Assembly: GCA_037043455.1 (NCBI GenBank)
Contig: JAWPHD010000235.1
Span: forward strand, 310,001 to 374,000
Source of the DNA: Cyrtodaria siliqua
Taxonomy: Eukaryota > Mollusca > Bivalvia > Adapedonta > Hiatellidae
Reading direction: 5' to 3'
Length of the DNA: 64,000 nucleotides
In this document: positions 45,000 to 57,300 of the stretch, one piece after another
Layout: each line of letters starts with the position of its first letter
Numbering within the stretch: position 1 is the stretch's first letter
Made by a program: the position numbers and the translations under genes
Notes under the pieces: model-generated
Told to the model about the DNA's origin: nothing
Databases searched by the model: none
What the model saw: only the letters and a program-made list of their open reading frames with translations

Positions 45000-45302
45000 A
45001 AATTTGGCTCAAGCAGGTGAACAAACTTCGGCGTTAAACGTTGCAATCTCTTACCATTAAACGCAATACTGAAATGGCTTGACTTTTTTAAGCGAAACTT
45101 CAACATTTATGAATTTCGTGTAACAAAGTATATTTTGGTTAAAAGGTCTATTACATGACAGATTTGTCCTTTCTATAATTAGTTGTAGCCCCTTTTTGTA
45201 CAAAACACGTTGAGATATATCTTGAATATTACGTGGAATTATGTGTAGACAATAGTGAAGCAATTTTTTGATTATGTGTATCTTTATCCTTTCAATATAC
45301 CA
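45000..45302 (-). repeat. Truncated inverted copy of the 41904-43782 TIR element
   Basis: Reading the minus strand from 45302 gives TATTGAAAGGATAAAGATAC and TTTTGTACAAAAAGGGGCTA in the same order as 41904-42137, then GAGATTGCAACGTTTAACGC as in 28440-28460. It breaks off at the CA microsatellite. Confidence 0.8.
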
Positions 45303-46496
45303 AAGTATTGGCCCTCTGTGCCCAAACAAATTTGAACCGGAACCACATGTCCGTTTTTTTTTGTTGTTGTTTATTATAATATTTTTGACCATTCACATGG
45401 AGTTCGTCCTATAATGATGAAGTTTCCCTCCTTGTTTATTTACGAAACTAGTGTCTGTATATATTGGGATAGAAGTTGCAACTGTATCAGCCAATCAGAA
45501 TCTTGGTAAAATGTAATCTAGATCATCTGCGACGCTTGCTTGTTTTCAACAAACAGTTCTACTAAAAAGTTTGACTTTTGCCGAGGTACTGGTATCGTTT
45601 CTGATTGGCTGAGTCAGAAACACCCGCTATCCAAGATATACAGATTTTTTTTTTAAAAAAACAAAGATGGAAACTAAATGCGCATGATCAGAAATATTTT
45701 AATAAAAAAAAATTAATGACAGTCACTTGCTTCCGATTTTAAATTTATTTCTGCTCAAACGGTCAAGACGTTTGTATTAACCATCAAGCGTCAAAGATGA
45801 TCAAGACTATAACTGGCATTCGCAACATGCCGTATACTTCTTCGAAGGATTGCGTGATCACGAAGAATGACGGGATTGGTCGAGTTTTCACGATTGGGTA
45901 AAATGGTTGCCGCTTCAAAGAATTAGAAGAGAGGTTCTAGAGATGCCATTGCACCAGTTATTTTTCCTTTTTCGTTTTATATAGTAATGATGTATGTCAA
46001 GAGACAAAAAATTAGAACATTTTAAAACATATATCAATCGAACGATCGAGCGTTGGCCAATAGAAAAATGCAATAAAACATAGGGTTATTATCATGTAAG
46101 AAATCATTTTGTTGAATGACTTCACTTTCTATTTTGACACGTCTCGGATAGATCTACCCCATTTCTACTTTCGCTTTACTATCTATGTTAATTATAATTA
46201 AATATCTCAAACAAACACTGATAAATATTCCCAATGCATCATTCGGAAGAAAATAACAACAAGCAAATCGATCGTGTGTATTTAGTATTACAAGTAAGAC
46301 GGGGAAACGTTTTTTTCTACGCACTATTTGAGTTTACACCACGGAGGCACAATCGCCGCGGCAATGGTGAAATTACGCCTAAACTACGTAAAGAAAACAT
46401 ATTTGACTCCTGTGATGTACTGAAATATAATCGAGAGACGTCCTCCAAATCATATATGTTGTCATTAACAATGGTACACAACCACCGCCACCCAAG
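45303..46496. other. No gene; CCAAT-type inverted repeat at 45487-45612
   Basis: CAGCCAATCAG near 45487 and CTGATTGGCTG near 45602 are inverse copies. TCTAGATCATCTGCGACGCTTG (45519) is the reverse complement of sequence near 36380-36400, indicating another dispersed family. The short ORF near 46234 is unsupported. Confidence 0.5.
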
Positions 46497-46695
46497 ATTT
46501 TCATTAAACTTATATAACAGAACAAAATCTTTAAGATAATTCATTAAACGTTATATAACAGAACAAAATCTTTAAGATAATTCATTAAACGTTATATAAC
46601 AGAACAAAAACAAAATGTTTAAGATAATTCATTAAACGTTATATAACAGAACAAAATGTTTAAGATAATTCATTAAACATTATATAACAGAACCT
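46497..46695. repeat. About 41-46-bp tandem repeat, 5 units
   Basis: TTCATTAAACGTTATATAAC and AGAACAAAATCTTTAAGATAA repeat five times; one unit has a small insertion. Confidence 0.93.
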
Positions 46696-46894
46696 TACAA
46701 AACCTGTATTTTCCCTTTTTATTTCAATATAAATAATATAATTTGACGTAGTGTACTTTTATCTGTCCCTGTGTATGACGACGTTTGTTAAAGATGTGTC
46801 AACGGCGACCATAACGGCATTTATTATATAACCTATAAATAGACGCGTTTTCATTGGCTAAAAAGTAATTTTTTAGAAAAAATATCTAGCGATA

Positions 46895-47146
46895 TTGACC
46901 TGTTTTTTTGATATTGACCTGTTTTTTTGATATTGACCTGTTTTATATAATTGTTTTTTTGATATTGACCTGTTTTATATAATTGTAAATTGAGGGTTAT
47001 ATAATAAAACAGTTATGGACTTTTCAGCTGTTATACATGATGTTGATATGCACCAAAAAATCATTATTGACCTCGGCTATCGCCTCGGTCAATAATGATT
47101 TTTTTGGTGCATATCACATCATGTATAACAGCTGAAAAGTCCATAA
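46895..47146. repeat. Short tandem repeat followed by a long hairpin
   Basis: GATATTGACCTGTTTTTTT repeats four times (46895-46980). It is followed by a foldback: TTATGGACTTTTCAGCTGTT (47013) pairs with AACAGCTGAAAAGTCCATAA (ending 47146), arms of about 62 bp almost perfectly paired around a 10-nt centre. The hairpin is probably a MITE. Confidence 0.92.
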
Positions 47147-47902
47147 TTGTATAATACTCATAACTGTAACTCAGGTCATCTATTTCTGTATCTCCCACGA
47201 CGCTGGTCATGTGTACTTTAATAATTGAATTAGTAGTAAATACCCATAGGCACCATTAAAGACATACTCAGATAAGCAATGACTAATTGAAACTGTCCCC
47301 ATGCATGAAGCAGTAGATGAATTATTTGTGATTTAAAGTAAATTGTTCTCCAATTACAATGGTATTTACCCGCAGTAAACATTTGACCTAGTCGACGATT
47401 AATAAATTAAAATGAAACAAAACTAATTGGAGAAAATAGCATTTAACGATTCCTTTCGGAATACTAGGCGCCGGGTGTTTCCCTCAAGTAAATGAAATGC
47501 TAAGAGGTGTAGTTGTTTCAATTAAAGCAGCCATTACGTGGTCCGAGTATTAACTTTCATACCCCATCCAACCCCTCCATACCCCATCCAATCTCCAAAA
47601 GACGAAAACGGGGTTGGCTGGGATTTGAAATAAAACCTTTATTTAGGTTTAACAAGTTTGCATATTGTAAAATTAAAACATTTTAATCGGTAATTTTAAA
47701 GAGGTTATTGCATCTTTTTCAGTATAAAATGTTTTTTAAACATGTTTTTCGCCCCGAAATATCCGTTATAAAATCCAGCTAACATAAGCCTTCCTATCGC
47801 TTAATGGAATTAAGGCGGGACCACGTAATGTGTTATTCAGTGGAATAATGTGTAATGTATGACTAGCTTCTGTTTGCTAACTTGTTTGTTTTGCCATTGC
47901 GT
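47147..47902. other. No feature seen
   Basis: Unique sequence with no ORF or repeat recognised. Confidence 0.5.
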
Positions 47903-48950
47903 GAATCAGTAGTGTTCTTTTTACTAGTTCTTTGGAACCAGCGAGCTCAATATAGGTGGCTTTGAAGTAGAATACCGCTTAAGCCGGTGCTAGGGCGCGT
48001 GAGAGGTGTTGCTTCTTTCATTACTTCTCATGAACAGACTCAATAAAACCGAGTCTGCTGCTTTATTCTCTTAATTGTGTTTGTTGCTCTCAAAGGATCA
48101 CATTTATCAGTATTTATTAACATTCACACTAGCGTTCATTTAGTGCAGGTTGCGGCTGTAAAAAGTCTCCCCGTGCTACGAATCAGTAGTGTTATTTTTA
48201 CTGGTCCTTTGGGACCAGCGAGCCCAACAAGTAAAATACCGCTTAAGCCGGTGCTAGTGGGCGTGAGAGGTGTTGCTTCTTTCATTACTTCTCATGAACA
48301 GACTCAATAAAACCGAGTCTACTGCTTTATTCTCTTCTCTTAATTGTGTTTGTTGCTCCCAAAGGATCACCTTTATCAGTATTTATTAACATTCACACTA
48401 GCGTTTGTTTAGTGCAGTGTGGCGGCTGTAAAAAGTTTCCCCGTGCTACGAATCAGTAGTGTTATTTTTACTGGTCCTTTAGGACCAGCGAGCCCAATAT
48501 AGGTGGCTTTGAAGTAGAATACCGCTTAAGCCGGTGCTAGGGGGCGTGAGAGGTGTTGTGTCTTTCATTACTTCTCATGAACAGACTCAATAAAACCGAG
48601 TCTGCTGCTTTATTCTCTTAATTGTGTTTGTTGCTCCCAAAGGATCACCTTTATCAGTATTTATTAACATTGACACTAGCGTTCGTTTAGTGCAGTGTGG
48701 CGGCTGTAAAAAGTCTCCTCGTGCTACGAATCAGTAGTGTTATTTTTACTGGTCCTTTGGGACCAGCGAGCCCAATATATGTGGCTTTGAAGTAGAATAC
48801 CGCTTAAATCGGTGCTAGGGGGCGTGAGAGGTGTTGCTTCTTTCATTACTTCTCATGAACAGACTCAATAAAACCGAGTCTGCTGCTTTATTCTCTTAAT
48901 TGTGTTTGTTGCTCCCAAAGGATCACCTTTATCAGTATTTATTGATGACT
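47903..48950 (+). repeat. 275-bp tandem repeat, 4 units, each with two conserved hairpins
   Basis: Units start at GAATCAGTAGTG (47903, 48180, 48450, 48728). Every unit carries a stem-loop CTGGTCC-TTTG-GGACCAG and a second one, CAGACTC-AATAAAACC-GAGTCTG. Unit 1 has CTAGTTC-TTTG-GAACCAG: one base pair has changed on both sides (C:G to T:A) while another has become a mismatch. The loop of hairpin 2 contains AATAAA in every copy. No ORF is conserved between units. Confidence 0.9.
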
Positions 48951-49169
48951 ATGCATGCTGCATCTCCTGTACCACCTGTGCATCTACTGTGTTTGGTGTG
49001 TGAAACACACGCCGGTGTAATCGTAGAGACATAATCTTTTCATTAACAATAATTTAACTAACTGGACAAACCTTGATACTCATTAAGTGTTTATCGAAAC
49101 CAAATCACATTATGATAGAGTTAATTATGTTTGGATATACATTCATAAGTCTTCCAGATCACATCTTCC

Positions 49170-49600
49170 CTTTAAAACTGAATGACCATTCCCATTTCTT
49201 AAATAAACGGAGAACAAGAAACAAATGGAGGCTTGCATAACAAACTGTATACAAAATAAAACATCGTATCGATCCTACGTAATTATCGTTGATCAATTAC
49301 ATAAAAGTGACTTGTTGTCAATTGAACAATTGATTTTTCTGTCTTATTCTGTCGACAAACAAAACGTAATGGGCCATGCAAAAGGTGTACACTATCTCTA
49401 TCGTTAATTAATACATTTTGAATGATAAGTTCACCAATACGCCAATAAAAAAAGTGTACGATTGCAGCACTTTACGACACTTTACGACAATCAGAAATGT
49501 TTACAACAGGAAGGTCACTAGATTATCAGCTTCGAATGTTCAATGGAAATCTGAAATACACACTATTCGTATGGTAGAATACATTTAACTGAATACTAGT
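49170..49600 (+). repeat. Dispersed repeat R, copy 2
   Basis: Matches copy 1 at 7850-8250 in the same orientation (CGTATCGATCCTACGTAATTA, CAGCACTTTACGACACTTTA) and copy 3 in reverse at 58060-54207. Short ORFs inside are not conserved. Confidence 0.7.
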
Positions 49601-50470
49601 AATTGGTTATTTGAAGTATGCTGTTTTCCTCAGTTTGTGTTTGTTTCCTTTGTTATACGTATCGTACTTTGTACACATGTGTATGTATTTTTTTCGACAC
49701 TCTAGTACGTATTTGCAGCATTTGTGCTTACATTTTTCTGAATGTTTTTTGTTATCTTTCATTTATTTCATTTTTTTTTTTTTTAAGATTTGGTCAGTGT
49801 TTCGGTCACGCCATGTAAGTAATGGTTTAGCCCAATTGTTTAATATAATATGACCAAAAATACATAAATTCGGATCATTATCTGCACAACTGTTGTTTCC
49901 GCCATGTTTACCTCTATACAGACGTTGCATCCACATGCTGGTCGTTTGACCGACCCGTTTGATAACGATATTAGGAACACCAATGTTTATAGTGGTATTC
50001 ATTCTACCTTTTTTTTAACAATTCGCCATAAAAGCAAATGTTTATGTCCATGCTGCCATTACATAAGTAAAAGAAAAAAATTAAAATAAAATAAAACAAG
50101 AAAGTATTTATAATCTTAATAATCGAAGATAGAGTTATGGAATGCACATACACAGCAGAGCGATTGCATACATCTGAATTATAGGCTAATCTACCTGATT
50201 GTCAAATTGAAAATAAATTCTATCTTAACCCGACACAAATGGTGACGAAACAAACAAAAAGCCCTTGCAACAAAAACACTTGTTTTGGTAGAAACTCATG
50301 ATTGCTTGATTGCCTTGGCAACGGTAATAGCACATACTTGCTGGTCCTATGGAAATCTGATTAATAGTACATTAAAAACTATGTTAACCAACGTTGTATT
50401 TTAATTCGTGATAATGATTCTGGTAATTCGACCAAATCTACTGAGTGTGCAAGTCTGACCCCACACCCAC
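49601..50470. other. No feature seen
   Basis: AT-rich unique sequence with overlapping short ORFs on both strands near 49610-50000, none convincing. Confidence 0.5.
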
Positions 50471-50479
50471 TCACCCACA

Positions 50480-50945
50480 ATGAATCAATCAAAATCCAAA
50501 AACTCGCAAAGTGCACCTACAATATCTTATGTAATGGCATATTTAAATAAGATTGATGATAAAATCGGTTACATGGATAAGAGACTAGAATCGCTAGAGT
50601 CACTGGAGAAGAAAGTAGACAGTTTTGAAAAAGAAATGACGAAACTAGTTCACGATCAAAATAAAAAAACACGAGGAGAGATTGGGGTAAACTGAGGACA
50701 AAATTGAGTGTGTAGACTTTTCTCTTATTGTTGTAAACGATAAGGTTGTCCAACTTGAAAAGGAGAGGAATGTTTTCAGGAACGATCTTGTTTACCTGCA
50801 GTCACAATCAATGAGGAACAATCTTGTGTTTGCAAATATACATGAGGCCTCGGTAGGGGGGCTTGATGATTATGAACATGTTCTCCGTGACTTTTTGACA
50901 AAGGAAATGAAGACAGTCCAGGACTTGGTCGTCGACAAGATGGCA
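50480..50945 (+). pseudogene. LINE ORF1 fragment (coiled coil plus start of RRM)
   Basis: ATG at 50480 begins MNQSKSKNSQSAPTISYVMA, then a heptad-rich stretch (KRLESLESLEKKVDSFEKEM) typical of the coiled coil of L1-type ORF1 proteins. After a frameshift near 50675 the reading continues as FSLIVVNDKV and KERNVFRNDLVYLQSQSMRN followed by NLVFANIHEAS, the hallmark start of the ORF1 RNA-recognition domain. It ends in degraded sequence near 50945. ORF1 proteins bind element RNA as trimers. This copy is frameshifted and lacks its C-terminal half. It is presumably the ORF1 of the same LINE group as the ORF2 copies downstream, though linkage is not proven. Confidence 0.65.
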
Positions 50946-52060
50946 TTGACAAGATGACAAAATATTTATTTGAAAATATATTCCAAAAATGCCCAGTAAA
51001 AATATCAAAAGATGACAAAATGTCCCAAAAAATGCATTTTCTGTTAAAATTCAGCTAGAAATACTATTTCTGTGATAAATATGAAGTCAAAATATGTAGA
51101 GAAAATTGATAACTGGTGTAAAGTGTTTATTTTAAAAAATATTCCAAAAATTCCTAGTAAAATTATTAAAAAAACAATGAAATGTCCCAAAAATGGCCTT
51201 TCCTTTGAAAATTCAGCCTGGTATCCACTATAATCGAGCTCAACATACACAAATTAATATAATAACACCAGATAAAAAATGCCGTTAACCTTTTAATGAG
51301 AGCTCTTCTATAGAAATAGGTCTAGTCTATAACTCCGTAAGTGCACTTTGGTAAATTGTTTAGGAGAGACAAAAAAGTGTTCGTTTTCTTAACAATGGTA
51401 TATATACAGAGACTGCCTTAGATTTAGGTGTAATATACCTTTACTGTGGTAACTCTTTTATTATATTTAAATTAAAACTATTTTTTAAATGAGTTAATGA
51501 TAATAATTAAGTCATGTTGACTTTGTGAGCTGAAACGTTCAACGCAACAACTCCGTAAGGTCAACGCAACAACTGCACTTTGCTAAGTTTAATTAGTCTT
51601 AAATGCTGTCCGTTTTCGGCCCCGTGGGACACCTAGAAAAAGCCCTGTGAATCCACGTTATTTCAAGATATTTTACTATGCAATGTAACTTGATAATCAG
51701 ATATTGGCACTTATAACATCTAAAGGGGCTGGTCAATAATGAATAATCGTTTTAACTCCTTATTAAACTATGTAATTTCTACATTAAAAAAACTTCCAAT
51801 GTCGAGTAAACTTCATTTTTCAAGTAGGAGCTACTGCTCACATGGAATTTGCAATTCTCTACCAGCGTTTAAAATTGTGAATCAGTTCTGACTATTCAGA
51901 GTGTTACAGAGAAGACTAAAGCAGCTACATTTATAAATGTGTATTTCATGTGGCATTTTGGGAATATGTGATAAATAGAATCTCACTTTCATGCCTATTT
52001 AATAGTAAATTTACTAAACTTATTTATAAGATGCAGTTTTATCCATTTTGTTTAATAAAT
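50946..52060. other. No gene; diverged about 175-bp duplication at 50940-51230
   Basis: ATATTCCAAAAATGCCCAGT and ATATTCCAAAAATTCCTAGT mark two diverged tandem copies. A short motif, AACGCAACAACTCCGTAAG, recurs at 51540, 51560 and 53130. No coding sequence. Confidence 0.5.
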
Positions 52061-52069
52061 TCAATGTTA

Positions 52070-53110
52070 GAATGGCACTCTTTAATTTATAGGTTCTGGT
52101 AGCTTTGAATGTTTACTTACGCATGGCATCAGACTTACCGTTAGAGAATTTACTCCTAATATTGAAGCAACAAATGAGTCATGTAGTTGACAAAGTATCT
52201 TAGATTTCATCTTAAATTGACGACAATTGATTAATAGAACATTCATTGCCTTACCAACTAATTGTTCTTGGTTAAGAGCAAAATTACCAGTGTAATCAAA
52301 CACAGCACCCAAGTAATATAACTACATCTAACAACTGGCCATTATAAGTGAATATTTCATTCTGTAATAATAAACGACCTCGTTTTCTAAAAACAAAAAC
52401 TTTAGTTTCGGCGAGATTACCTCCCCTTGGAGTAATCCAACCGCATACTCGAAGAACTCAGAGTATTTATTACATGATCTTACACAGGATTTTACGTTTT
52501 CATACATATCTCAAATAATGCGAAAAAGTTTTCCTTGTATTCCAAAATTATACAATTTTAACCATAATGCATTTCTATAAATACAATCAAAGGATTTTTT
52601 ATAATCTACAAATACACAACAGAGCCTTTTATTATCATGTATATATTTGTGTACGATTGTTAACAAAACAAATTATAATGCATCCACTGCAGATTTATCT
52701 TTTCTAAAACCGAATTGCGAGTCAGTGATTATATTATTTTCTTCACAATATGTTACGATTCGTTTCTTCAGAATAGACGTAAATATTTTCCTATCTAACT
52801 CATCAGTAGTACACTCGTTTTTATTAAAATCGTGATGCGTAGAAAATGTCTCTGCATTTTTTCCTGCAAAATATCATTTCCAAGCTCTGAAAAGTATTTG
52901 TGAAAAAATTCAAAAGAAATATTGCTATCTTTTTTTGTTATTATTTTTAAAATATTTCCAAAAATTCTTTGGTTTTGAAAAAGGAAGATTTTCAATTTCT
53001 GATAGTTTTTGGCTGCTTATTGTTTCTCTTAGATTTTTATAGTCTTTTTTGCGTAAACAAAACTATTTTCTATTATCATCAGATTTACATATACTGAATC
53101 CGCGCAATGA
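52070..53110 (-). pseudogene. LINE ORF2 copy B, catalytic box deleted
   Basis: Minus-strand LINE fragment homologous to the intact ORF at 58687-61029. Blocks in order: KLSEIENLPFSKPKNFWKYF, NIITDSQFGFRK, a degraded motif A region, LLQGEV, then directly KVFVFRKRGRLL, FTYNGQLL and FDYTGNFALNQEQLVGKAMN. About 210 bp that should hold the FADD catalytic box are missing between QGEV and FRKRG, and a second deletion has removed sequence before the thumb. Several stops are present. Certainly non-functional. Confidence 0.75.
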
Positions 53111-53264
53111 TTCTTGATATATCGTCCCATCAACGCAATAACTCCGTAAGCGACATATTTTCAGAAAATCCCTTTTTTGCATAATAGAGTTGATTTGGCA
53201 CTCTTCAGGATTTTATTTCATTAGATGCACATCTCACTATTTTACGTTAAAAATAATACTTGTT

Positions 53265-54205
53265 CAGCGGGGATGTATGGTGAATTGGATAGATACCCAT
53301 TGTATGTATCACGTTATGTAAGAATTATTAAGTATTGGAGTAAATTACTTAATACTGATAATGTTATATGAAAAGCTATGTATAAAATATTATACGAAGA
53401 CTGTATTGTTGGTCGAACAAATTGGTTGTCGAATGTAAAACAAATGTTAGGCGAGTATGTATGGGAAAATCCTTATGTACTAGTAGATCTAAGTGATAAA
53501 ACGTTTATTGTAACATTTAAACAACGCTTAGTTGGTACTTTTATACAGAAATGGTTCTCAGATAAAGAAAATAGTAAGGCTCTTAATTTATACACTATTA
53601 GTAAAGCATCGTTTAGATTGGAAATGAACGATACTTAGATCTCCTTCCAGGGGACATAATAACATTAATTTGTCAGGTACGCTTATCTTCGCATTTATTA
53701 AGAATACAAACTGGGCGTTATGCTACAAACTGAGTTAGGGAGGAACGTTATTGTATAGATTGTAATACTAATGATAAAGAAGATGAATATCATTTTATAT
53801 CATAATGTCCGTTTTATACAGATTTAAAAAAAGAAATGAATGTTATTACAAAAGGCTAATTATGTTTAAGTTCATTGAATTATTACAATCTGTGAATAGA
53901 CAAACTCTTTTTGATTTAGCGAAATATATAAAATGTGCACTAAAGTTACGTTTATCTGTTAATCACAATACTGCATAGTTCATCTTCTAATTACAACATT
54001 ATTGATTTATTTTGTTAATTAGTATTTGCTTTGTGTGGGAGCTTGAGTATGCGCGTGCGTACATGCGTGCGTTGTTGCGCGCGCGTGTGTGTGTGCGTGT
54101 GTGTGTGTGTTATCACGTGATCATTAACAGTTTATATAGTTATGTTCATTTGAAATATGATGTACTCTGTACAAGTCAATAAAGTATGTGTTCTGTTCTG
54201 TTTAT
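53265..54205 (+). pseudogene. LINE ORF2 C-terminus and 3' end, copy on plus strand
   Basis: Starts within the ORF2 C-terminal region (YGELDRYPLYVSRYVRIIKY, then 53378-53638 open: TNWLSNVKQMLGEYV, VTFKQRLVGTFIQKW) and continues after stops to a degenerate knuckle (IDCNTNDKEDEYHF). The 3' end CTGTACAAGTCAATAAAGTA followed by GTTCTGTTCTG resembles that of the copy at 61390 (GTACAAGTC...AATAAA plus a CTGT repeat). It is a 5'-truncated, mutated insertion. A GT/GC-rich run lies at 54050-54110. Confidence 0.75.
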
Positions 54206-54381
54206 CACTCATTTGACATATAGTTATACAGATTCTTCGTATTCTACCGCTGGAATAGTTTTATGTCGCATCATGGTCGAGGGTAATAATTTACATATTT
54301 TCCATTGTCGTTAAGTGGCGTAAAGTGTTGTAATGCTGTACAAGTTGATTGATGTACTATTTATTATCCAACATGCATGCA

Positions 54382-57300
54382 TTAAAGAGACACACAGCAA
54401 TCTTGATTTTTTTTTTAATTCGCGGTGTCCCGTTAGTTTTTCTACATAACTTGCATTTGTTCAATCATTTAATATTAATTATAAGAATAGTATAAAGCAA
54501 ATTGTTTATACATATTTCTAACTTATGATTGCAAATTAATATTTAAATCTATGGTAGAATATCGAAGAAAAAATGAAAACTTATTTTTTTTTAAATATAT
54601 GTTATCTATCGTTTATTCAGAATTTCCAATAGGCCATGAGACCTGTGAGGATACAATATGATATACATAATTACAATTGATACAACAAATGGTGCAGTGA
54701 TTACATGTAAAATGTGTACAAATAAATACAACATACGCACGCAATTATTGTTTTTGTCATGTCAGTGTTATATAATCAGAACAATAGTTATCGTAGTATT
54801 TGTGTGGAGAAGGTGACATATATGTCAATCATAATTTAGTATTACTGATGAAAATATTCCAAACATTTTGACTGTTAATACAATTAACTGGATTAAGATG
54901 CATTTGAAATTATTATTGTTGTTTCACATTTCATATAAGTTATGTAAACTTGAAACTTTTCATTGGAAGTTGTGTTTAACTGAATATTTCATTTTTCCTT
55001 ATCTCAAAAGCTTTAAAAACGAAAACACTAAGGCATTTAATAATTTTTTCGTGTTGACTTTGCATAAGTGCTAAAAATTTAAACATACTTGGCCTTTTCC
55101 AATAATAGTTCTTTATATATGCTTGTCTTATCTGATTATATAAACTGCATTCATGACAAAATGATATTTATCTTCTAATTTACCACATTTGGTACATTTA
55201 CGTTCATTTAAAGGTATACTATATGGTTTATGCCATCTTCCAGCTTCTATTTGTAAGTTGTGAGATGAGAGTCTTAACCTAGATAGCGCAATTATATATT
55301 TTTCTACATTAACCATATAAAAGTACGATTTCAAAACAAAATTATCAAAAATTAAAGTATAGGTATTCGCTCTACTTGAGTTCCGAATACGATAATGTAG
55401 GTTTTGAATTAAACAATCATTTAATCTTTGTTTTACATTATACAAAAACAAAGCGTTATCTCCAACACCTTGGAATAACCAAGCGTAATAAAAACCAAGA
55501 GAAGATAATAATTGTTTTAATAACGTTACCCAGTTCTTTTTATTTGATGCAGATCAGCATCACTTTTCATCATATTATAAACCAGTTTTACAAATTTATT
55601 TTCACCAGAACAAATTATTTTTAACCAATATTTGACAATGTTAGAATACCTCTGTGTGACAAGATTTTTTCTTCCTAATTCTCCATAGATGAAATCATTT
55701 TGTGTACTCCTTTTTACATTTAACACTTTTTTACAAAACATTGTATGTACTCTTTCGATATTTAAAGCCGAAGTAAAATCCCAAACTTCGGATCCATAGT
55801 TTAGTATCAGGCTTACAAGTTTATCAAATAAATCAAGTTTGTGTTTGTGAATCTATATAGATATTTATTTAATTTAAAAATAGCCTTCAATGCTTGACCT
55901 GCTTAAGTAATCTGTGTTTCGTTGAATGATCCGCCTTGTGTGAATACAATCCCAAGATAACAAAAAGATTTAACTATTTCAATTTCAATTCCTTCATACA
56001 AAAATGTTAAATTCCTAGGTAATACCCCGCTTTCCGAAAAACCATTACTTTTGTTTTTTTAGTATTTACGTTTAATTTCCAACGTTTGCAGTAATTTGCT
56101 AAAATATCAAAACCCTTTTGTAACCCATTTGGCGTTTCAGAAAAGATCACTATGTCGTCAGCATACAGTAATATAAACATTTTCATAGTGCTAATATCAG
56201 TTCCTTCAAAACCATTATTTACAAAGTCTTCTTCTAAATCATTTAAAAACATTGAAAATAAAAACGGCGATAAACACTCACCTTGACCAGGGCTTTATAT
56301 TACTTTATAAAGCCCTGCCTTGACGAACCCCTAATGTACATGTAAATTCATCACTCAAACAGTTGTTATATTATATCCTTGATTTTATTGAGTTATACAT
56401 TCATTTTATAATGTCAAGTATTTTGCCCCTTACACCTAACTTGATAAGTTTAAACCATAGATTTTCACGAACGACATAGTCGAATGCCTTTGAGAAATCA
56501 ACAAACCCGCAATATAATTGTTTACCAGTGTTAATCATATGCGTTATAACTCCGTGCAGTACAAAAATATTGTCAACCGTACTCATATGTTTAAAACGGA
56601 AACCAGCCTGAGCCTCAATATACACATTATACGTTTCAGCCCAATCATTTAACCTGTTATTTAGCACACGTGTGAATAACTTACCCAAAGTACTCAGTTA
56701 AGTAATGCCACGATAGTTTCCAGGATCGTTAAGGTTACCTTTCTTGTGTAAAGGAATGATATACCCTCAGGCCACATGTCAGGAAAATGTCCAGATTTAA
56801 ATATTTTATTAAATAATAATTTTAAGATTGGAGTCAGTGTATTTTTACCGTGTATAAAAAAATCATTTATTAATTTATCAGGTCCTCTCGATTTTCCATT
56901 CTTTAATTGACTTATAGCACATAACATATGGGCGTCGGTTATCTCATAATTAAGCTCATCAAACATAATTTGTAATTCACCTCACATACATTTCATTAAA
57001 ATATAAAACGTCTTCATCCGATTGGAAAATGGATCATTTGGATTATTTATACTTTTAAAATATGTCTCAAACGTTGATATGTTTACAGTGGACGTTTCTA
57101 AACATGCCAGACTTTAAGCATATTCCAATAGACTTTGGCATTTTTATAACGATTATATTCTAATTTACGTGTTTGATCATTGTCAAACTGAAATTTATGT
57201 TCCTTATCGTAGATTTATAAATTGATCTTGATTTAACCAACTCTATTCAATTTTCATCATTTTTGTTATCTCTATATTTATTCAGATTTAAATTAAAACA

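Noticed and set aside
46234..46539. 101-codon plus-strand ORF starting MHHSEENNNK
   Set aside because: Runs into the 41-46-bp tandem repeat and overlaps an antisense ORF; no family seen and no supporting splice or start context.
48130..48220. Histone-type 3' stem-loop (GGTCC-TTTG-GGACC)
   Set aside because: The loop and flanks do not match the histone stem-loop (no UUUC loop followed by A-rich downstream context) and no histone gene is nearby.
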